NCBI GenBank assembly: GCA_001600415.1
Contig: BCJX01000013.1
Span: forward strand, 322,753-386,752
DNA length: 64,000 bases
Direction: 5' to 3'
From: Pascua guehoae
Lineage: Eukaryota > Basidiomycota > Tremellomycetes > Trichosporonales > Trichosporonaceae
In this document: piece after piece, positions 57,779 to 64,000 of the stretch
How the letters are laid out: each line of letters opens with the position of its first letter
Position numbering within the stretch: the first letter of the stretch is position 1
Made by a program: the position numbers and the translations under genes
The notes under the pieces: model-generated
The model's input: only the letters and a program-made list of their open reading frames with translations
The model's database searches: none
What the model was told of the DNA's origin: nothing

Positions 57779-59966
57779 TCACTCTCCACGGTCCGAGAGA
57801 CGCAGGCGCTTAGCGGGCGGCTGGTCGGCGTCGGACGATGGGCGTGCCACCGGGGACACGGTCGGCGACGGGGTAGGTAACGTCGCGGCTGCCGGGGTAG
57901 AGGGTCCCGGTATGTGATGGTCGGCCTGGTATCAGTACATACAGGAGGTGACAGACATTGTTATTTACATGGTATGTACCCACCATTTCGCTCTTGACAC
58001 TCTTCCTGTGGCGGCCACGTCGCGCAAATGGCTCACAGTTGGCTTCAAACCAATTGCGATATATCTGGCAGAGCATTCGAACCCGTGAAACAGACGGGGG
58101 TAGCGCTGAACTGGCCATGGACAGTGTCTGGCCAGAGGAAGGGTGCATCAGGTGGAAGGTCTCCCGCAAGTACATCCGGTAAAATGCCTCTTTGCTCGTG
58201 TTGGGATGGGTAGCGTAGGTCGCACGAATGCGGGCAAGAATACCAACGACATCGGCGACGTCGGATGGCAAGATGGCGGATGTGTCGATGTCGCCCTCTA
58301 GCGTGGGGGCGGGGTTTGGGGTACTGACTGTGTTGGCCGACCCGTTCGCCGTGCCAGTAGCACCTTCCGCATGTGAAGGTGTCTTCACAACCAGGCGGAT
58401 AGAAGGGGGAGTGGTGACCGTCGTGGTCGTGCGCGTGGGTGCGGCCGCCCGGGCTGCGGCCGCAGTCGATACCAAGGCCACCGGCGCGGGGGTGCCGTGC
58501 GTAGTGGTAGCTGGGACTGCCATGGGGGCGGGGAGGAGTGTGCCGACTGCCGTTGCCGCGGGGCGAACCGTTGGAGCAGGGACTCCTGCCGAGGTGCTCG
58601 TTACAGACACTGGAGCTGCAGCGGTGCTTGCTGCTGCGGTTGTGGCTGGCGCAGCAGCTGCTGCTGACGTGGCCGCCGACGCGTTGACTGGTGCCGCCAC
58701 CGGGAGCGTGCGAGGTATTGGTACTACCGGTGTACGCGCCGGCGGGACTGGGGCTACTGGGGCCCTTGCAACTGGAGCTGGTGCCGCCGGAATTGGTGCA
58801 CGGACCGGCGCGGCAGACGGTGGTGGCGCGTGTGTCGGGGGGATAGGCCGCGCGGCAATGACCGATGTTGGCGGCGTCGGTTGTGCCGCCATGACCGCAG
58901 GGGCTGGAGGGGCTGGAGTTGGGGCGGCGTGGGTGACCGGCACTGTAGAGACGGCGGCGGCGGCTGCTGCTGCTGCTGCTGGTGTGGCGGGCATTGCTTC
59001 CTTGCCGCAGGGTGCGTCAACGGACGCCGTTGGTGCGGGCGGAAGATCATTACGGGTACGAGTCATCGGGTTGTCCTCGACTTCGACGTTATTGTCATCG
59101 TAAATGCTCTCCAGGTCGTCATCGTCGTCATCATCGTCGTCCCCGTCGTCACCGTCGTTGCCTTCCTTGGGCGCGCTCTCGCCGCCCCCGTTGCTGCGTT
59201 CACGCTCCTGTTGCACGCAAGCGTCGTAAACCTTCATAAGGGCCTCAAAGGCGTTTCCCCGCTTCACCTTGGGTCCGAGCGCAAGCTCCGATCGAAGGTC
59301 AAAGCTCATCTGGGTCGGCAGAGACTTGAGAAAGAGTTTTGCGGCCTCCTCGTCGTCTAGTGGCATTGCCTCCTCCATAGCAAGCCGATTCTTGAGGCAG
59401 ACGAATGCCTGGCGGTGCGTCTCGAGTGCTTGAACGTCGTCGTCGCTCTCGATGTATTCCAACGCAGAGATTTGGCTGCGGATGCCACGCACCCTCTTTT
59501 CCTTGATGAGGTTTTGGACGTGGGTGATGATGGAATCATACTGATCTTTGGCATCCCAGTCGTTTTTGAAGCGGTTATAGAACGCTTCATGGTCCACCGT
59601 TGCCCAGAGTGCCCGCCGCGTCGCGCGCTCCCTCGCTCGCCATGCGCGCCACTTCTCGCCCATCTCCCTCTTTGCTGGAGCACCGGGAGCTAGTTGGGCA
59701 CCCGATGGGCGCTTGTCGCCGGCGATCTCGCCCTCGGGATAGAGGACCAACCGCTCGGCGTTGTGAGCAGCCTTGTCGGCAGCCGTGTCGGATTGTGCAG
59801 CTTTGTCGGATGGTGTACGGCGAAAAGGCTCCTTCTCGTCCCCGGTAAGGATGGAGTGGAGGCCCCGCGCAGTCAGGCAAGCCCACAGGTCAGCCGACCA
59901 GGCGTCCAAGTCGTTCATCGTGACGAGGCGGCGGATGCTGTTGAGTGCAGCGACATCGTTGGACAT
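57779..59966 (-). CDS. Gag-like protein A (paralogue of the next gene), with WFExNCEPF C-terminal domain
   Basis: Exons 59966-57984 and 57925-57779 give 709 residues. Without splicing the frame would end at 57810. Residues 10-270 resemble a Copia/UBN2-type gag core: DLDAWSADLWACLTARGL, ILTGDEKEPFRRTP, WRAWRARERATRRALW, DAKDQYDSIITHVQ, LETHRQAFVCLKNRL, EEAAKLFLKSLPTQMSFDLR. No zinc knuckle follows. An Asp run (GDDDDDDDDDLESIYDD), a long Ala/Pro/Thr/Val-rich linker (about 310-560), and a second ordered domain (about 570-655) come next, with VADVVGILARIRATYATHP, AFYRMYLRETFHLM and IYRNWFEANCEPFARR. The intron is phase 0. The last exon adds a Pro/Ser/Thr stretch and an NLS (PPAKRLRLSDRGE). Likely a domesticated retroelement protein acting in the nucleus; no pol, protease or LTR is present. 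Confidence 0.85.
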
Positions 59967-60498
59967 GGTGAGTAGCGGGCGGCGGTCGGTGCCGGGTAAT
60001 GGTAATGGACAGAATGAAAGAAGAAGCAGACAAGGATGGGTGGTCAGAGCGCACAGTGTTGCGCCCGTGCGCAAGTGTGTATGTGCCGCTTGATCATGCC
60101 ACACTCGGAATTATTGTCTTGCGCGTGTTGGCTGAAGGCACGATACATGGCACAACGCCCCACGACAGGTACACTCACACAGCTCCTCGACCTCGCAGCG
60201 TCAGGCTACATACATGAGAAAACAGGTGCGAGGCTATCTATCTGAAGTGTTATCGCTGAGACAGGGCTGGGACGCGACCGTGACACAGGTGACACTGCGC
60301 AGGGTACGTAAATGGCCATATCAGGATATCGCGAGACAGGGTGGGCATAAACAGTGTCTGCATGTGAGGGTCCGATAGCGAACCTGCAGGTATGAGCGGG
60401 CTGGAGCTCAAAGATACTAATTTGACTCACGAGGGGTATGGAATGTGAATGCTTCGGTTTCTGGGCGACAAGTGATGTCCGGAAGGGGCCCCAAGCCA
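59967..60498. other. Spacer between the two gag-like genes
   Basis: About 530 bases hold the promoter of gene A and the 3' end of gene B. I see no terminal repeats, primer-binding site or polypurine tract that would mark an LTR element. Confidence 0.55.
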
Positions 60499-62629
60499 CT
60501 ACCGCCGGCGAGGCTGCTTTGACGGACGGCGGCTGTCGCCTTCATCACCGAGGCTCGAGGGGTGGGGGAGACCTGCTGCCCGTGCAATGGTGGGGCTCGC
60601 AGGGCTGCGCGGCCCCGATAAAACAGTCGGGGTCCGCGGGCGTTTCGGGATGCCTGCGGACCGGGGAGCGGTGAGGTGTTTCGGAGGCAGCGAGGACGCA
60701 GTCGGTGTTGCTGTGGCGCGTTTGGCGTGTTTGGCGGGGGTGGTGGGTGCAGTGCGTGGGAGGCGTTTGGTGGGTGTGGCAGGTGCGCTGCGTGCCGCAG
60801 GGGTGCGCGGTGTGGGCTGTGTGCGGGACGTCGCGGGGGTGGCGGGTCGGCGTGCCGTGACAGGTGGAGACAGCGTGTTCGGTGTCGACAGAGTGGCTGG
60901 CGTGGACGGCGTGCTCAGAACGGCCAGCGTAGCTGGTGGCGTCGACGTGGATGTGCCAGCACTTTGGCCCGGTCGCTGCCTGTCAGCAAGGATTACAAGT
61001 AAGAGTCAGAACAGTAGTAGGCACCGGAATGTTTAACGGGTCGCCCTGCCAGCGCTTCTTGGAGCGCATCTTGAAAGGTTCACAGTTTTTCTCAAACCAC
61101 TCGAGATACGTGCGGGCGCAAAGGGTCTCGACACGGCTGGAATTCAGCTGGCCCTTCGCTGTCTGTAGATTGCTGGGGTACAATGCAAAAAAAGCGGCTC
61201 GTGATGCTTGAGGGTTGGCGTCAAACGTGTAGCGCATGTGCGAGAGAATACGGAGGACAGTGCACATGTCCTCGTTGGCAATGCCGTCCATTTTAACGTC
61301 GGATACGTTGCTCAAGTCGCCGGTCCACGTCGATGTGGCCGCCCGGATGCGGTTGTTCGAGAAGGATTTGGTTGGCGGTGGCGCCGATGGAAAAAAAGCC
61401 TTCTGCACCGCCGCGGGGTACCCCGAACGCGCCTTCGCCACGGGAGCCGAAACACTCGCCCTCGGCACGTCCACCTCGGCGTGCTCCAACTTTATGGTGA
61501 TCCCCGCCTCGCGGGAGCCAGTCGCCGAACGCGCGGTGGGTGAAGTTGCATGGTCAACACTGCCACTGCCACCGGCACAGTCTTCTTGATGATTGCTCGG
61601 CTCAACTTTGATTGGGCCACTGCTTGATTCCCCACTGTTGGCCGTGCGAGGGTGGTAGCAAGTCCGGACGGGCGCTTTGACATCGGGCTTGCTGCCGTCG
61701 TTGATTCTCGCTGACCCCTTGTCCGCGCGGACACTCTGGGAGGCAGGGACGGCCTGGGCAACCCGGACGGCCTGGGGAGGGACAGGCCGCGGAGGGACCG
61801 CCACCGGTACTCGGCGGGGCGCACGGCCCTTGTCCTCCCGTGCACGTCTCCTCCTCATGCGTTCTTCTTCCGCAAGTTCAAGGTAGTGCTGCTGGAGCAA
61901 GCCAAAGTCGGTTACCTTGTCAAGACCGAGGCGCAAACGGAGGTCGATCTGCATATCGTCGGGCAGAGTATCGAGAAACTTGTCGCACGCATCCTGGGTC
62001 CAGAGGTAGCCGACACGGTCGAGCTCGCCCTTCAGGCGTAGAAACGCTTTCAAATGGTCCTTCATTGTGGAACGAATATCGACGCCGTCGTGGGTGTTCA
62101 TGTCGAGTTGGAGTTTGCCCAGGCGTGCGACAATGTCCTTTTGCATCCCGTCGCGCTTGACGAGGCTGTCGTATATCGTCTTGGCACTCCACCGGTTCAG
62201 AGGGCGGCGTATCAGTGACCAATTGACCGTTTCCTCCAGTACCTTTCGCGTTGCGCGCTCTTTCTTGCGCCACGCCTGCCACTCAGTGTGCATCTTGGCC
62301 GCGTCGTCCGGCACGTCGGATACTCGCTGCGCACCCCACGCGATGTAGTCGCCCGCCAGATGGCCTTTCGGGTACAATGTGGCGCGTTCATTGGGGTCGT
62401 TGGGGTCGTCGGGCGTTCGGCGATACGGCTCGGGCTCGTTGCCAGAGATAATACCTCCAAGACCTTGTTGGGTCAGGTAGTCGCGGAATGCGGCGTCCCA
62501 CACCTCAAAGCTGTTGGGGCTGTTTAGGATGGGGATGTCCTGCTGACGGAGGCGGGAGGTGTACCTGGGCGAACGTGCATCGTTGACAGCGCCACGTCTA
62601 CTCTCGCGCAGTTCGGAAGGCGGGGGCAT
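60499..62629 (-). CDS. Gag-like protein B (paralogue of the preceding gene)
   Basis: Exons 62629-61025 and 60975-60499 give 693 residues; unspliced, the frame would stop at 60983. The N-terminal core (about 35-260) matches gene A position by position: FEVWDAAFRDYLTQQGLGGI, ISGNEPEPYRRTP, EWQAWRKKERATRKVLEETV, SAKTIYDSLVKRD, MKDHLKAFLRLKGEL, CDKFLDTLPDDMQIDLRLRL. An Arg/Pro-rich and then Ser/Glu-rich linker follows, and a C-terminal domain (about 447-530): NEDMCTVLRILSHMRYTFDA, AAFFALYPSNLQTAKGQ, LCARTYLEWFEKNCEPFKMR. The intron (49 nt, phase 0) lies just after this domain, as in gene A. Exon 2 is Thr/Pro/Ala-rich with basic patches (TPTKRLPRTAPTTPAKHAKR) and ends KQPRRR. The tail is longer than in gene A. 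Nuclear location is inferred. Confidence 0.85.
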
Positions 62630-64000
62630 GGTGAGCGTTGGCTGTGGGGTTAACGCTGGGTTGGGGGCTTTGGGAAGAGAGTACCTTGTGGGCGAGTGTA
62701 CAGTACGCAGAGTTGCAGTGCAAGTGGCCAGGGGGCAGGTTGGCTAAGTGGTTGGTGCAGACCGTATGGGATGGGTGGTGTAGGTCTCAGGATGTACAAG
62801 TCGTGCCAACTGTGTAGGTCGCGAGGTGGTACAGAGACACGTGCCTTGGTACAAGTAGCACGGCAGGGGGCAATGGTCGGAGAGTGGCGAACAGTACAGA
62901 AGGAAGGGCGATATGATTCTGATGGGGGCTTTAAGTATCTCTATCAGAGCGCTGGCGCGACCTCGTCCACATGCTTCGCGTACGGTACACACGCTCCACG
63001 TCAACTTGCGAGGGTTTCCGTGTCAGCCCCAAATGTGCAAGACGCGCAAAGGCTTGAGGCAAAGCCGTTGGAGAGGAACACACACCACCGCACCCATCCA
63101 TAACCACCTACACACTCACACATCGCGGAAGCGTTGACGCGTTGTTGCCTCCCTGGCGCGTGCGCTCACGCGCGCGCGCCAAAGTGCAGCGTGGACGTGA
63201 GGGTTCACGCACACACACACTTGTAGGAGAGCGAAACGCCACACAAGTCCTACCTCCTTACGCATCACCAACCACACATATGTGCCACACGGCGCTCGGG
63301 CCGCTCGACATGGGCAAGCCGAAATGCACAAAAGGAGGTTGTAGGGTAGTTTTGGTTTTTGTTTCGGATTGCACGTAACCTGACTCGTGAGACTGCTGCA
63401 TGTCATACGTATTGTACGCACCGCCCGTTAGGCACCTGGCAAACTGTCCTTGTTGTATTTTGTGAAAGGGTAGGGCACAAAGTTGCACGTAAGAACAATC
63501 ATGACGCACACGTGCAGCATGACACACTGCACACATGTCGCAGTCCGGACGACCCCAAAATGACACCCCTCTGCAGCCTATTTGCTGTGAAACCCTACCA
63601 CCCTCCTTCAGCAACAGCGGGCGGGGGTGGTCTTTTGTATGTACCCTGACACAATAAGCAGGTCAGAAAGTTCAGGACCTACACGCAGACGCGCCGCTTT
63701 TGCCATGCACACACTTCTGCCCTTTCCAAAGACTGGCACAAAGTCACAGGGGTGGTGATGCAAAACTGGACGATCGAAGATGGTCACATTGGGATATCCG
63801 GCAGGGCCGCGAGTACAAAGTAACACGAGTAGAGTGTGGTGAAGAGATAGCGAGACTGGGAGGTAAGAGTGGGTCCAAGTCGGAGGTGACGACAGGACTC
63901 ACAACGACTTGCGAGGTGTGCTAGGACTTTCGTTTCTTTGCGGTTGAACGAGTGCTCCTTCGGGGAGGCGGATAGTGGCGAGGCGGAGAGTCGGGAGGCT
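62630..64000. other. Right edge, no supported gene
   Basis: This is the promoter side of gag-like gene B, then about 1.3 kb without coding motifs. CACACACACACTTG runs occur around 63205-63222. A gene beginning beyond 64000 cannot be excluded. Confidence 0.5.

Noticed and set aside
57779..62629. An intact LTR retrotransposon around the gag-like genes.
   Set aside because: No reverse transcriptase, integrase or protease motif, no long terminal repeats, and both genes contain a host-type intron.

Overview
The window looks like nuclear chromosomal DNA of a basidiomycete yeast, most likely a Tremellomycete close to the Trichosporonales. The taxon is inferred from GC-rich DNA, many short GT-AG introns with CTAAC/CTGAC-like branch sites, compact single-copy genes on both strands, and an F-box-like repertoire gene; it is not proven. 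I see no rRNA, tRNA, CRISPR array or intact mobile element. Gene models were built by hand: open segments were joined at GT-AG (once GC-AG) sites and checked for reading phase. They have not been tested against transcripts.

Layout. 1-1.0 kb: GT-rich and degenerate-repeat DNA. 1.0-15.8 kb, all minus strand: an APH-fold phosphotransferase (ACAD10/11-type), an alpha/beta hydrolase whose second intron holds a 106-nt poly-G run, a secreted M14 metallocarboxypeptidase-like protein, a large low-complexity RGG-tailed protein, and a small Q/H-rich ORF. 18.7-23.9 kb, plus strand: three single-exon orphan genes flanking a 20-bp minisatellite. 26.2-42.3 kb, minus strand: a five-exon orphan, a YAP/GQYP repeat protein, a protein that is about 25% histidine, an F-box-like protein, an allantoate-permease-type MFS transporter, and argininosuccinate synthase (ARG1). 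42.7-44.4 kb, plus strand: trimethylguanosine synthase (TGS1), divergent from ARG1.

44.9-54.6 kb, minus strand: a KEN-box-bearing low-complexity protein, a 19-exon Atg22-type vacuolar effluxer, and two small orphans (one coiled-coil). 55.9-57.4 kb, plus strand: an orphan with a TPR-like helix pair. 57.8-62.6 kb, minus strand: a tandem pair of paralogous genes with a gag-like N-terminal domain, a low-complexity middle, a shared C-terminal domain ending in a WFExNCEPF signature, and a small 3' exon after an intron at the same position. The last 1.4 kb shows no gene.

Recognisable functions are mostly housekeeping: arginine synthesis (ARG1), snRNA/snoRNA cap hypermethylation (TGS1), vacuolar amino-acid export (ATG22), nutrient uptake (MFS) and secreted or intracellular hydrolases. 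There is no sign of a biosynthetic cluster. The most novel items are the gag-like gene pair and the histidine-rich protein.
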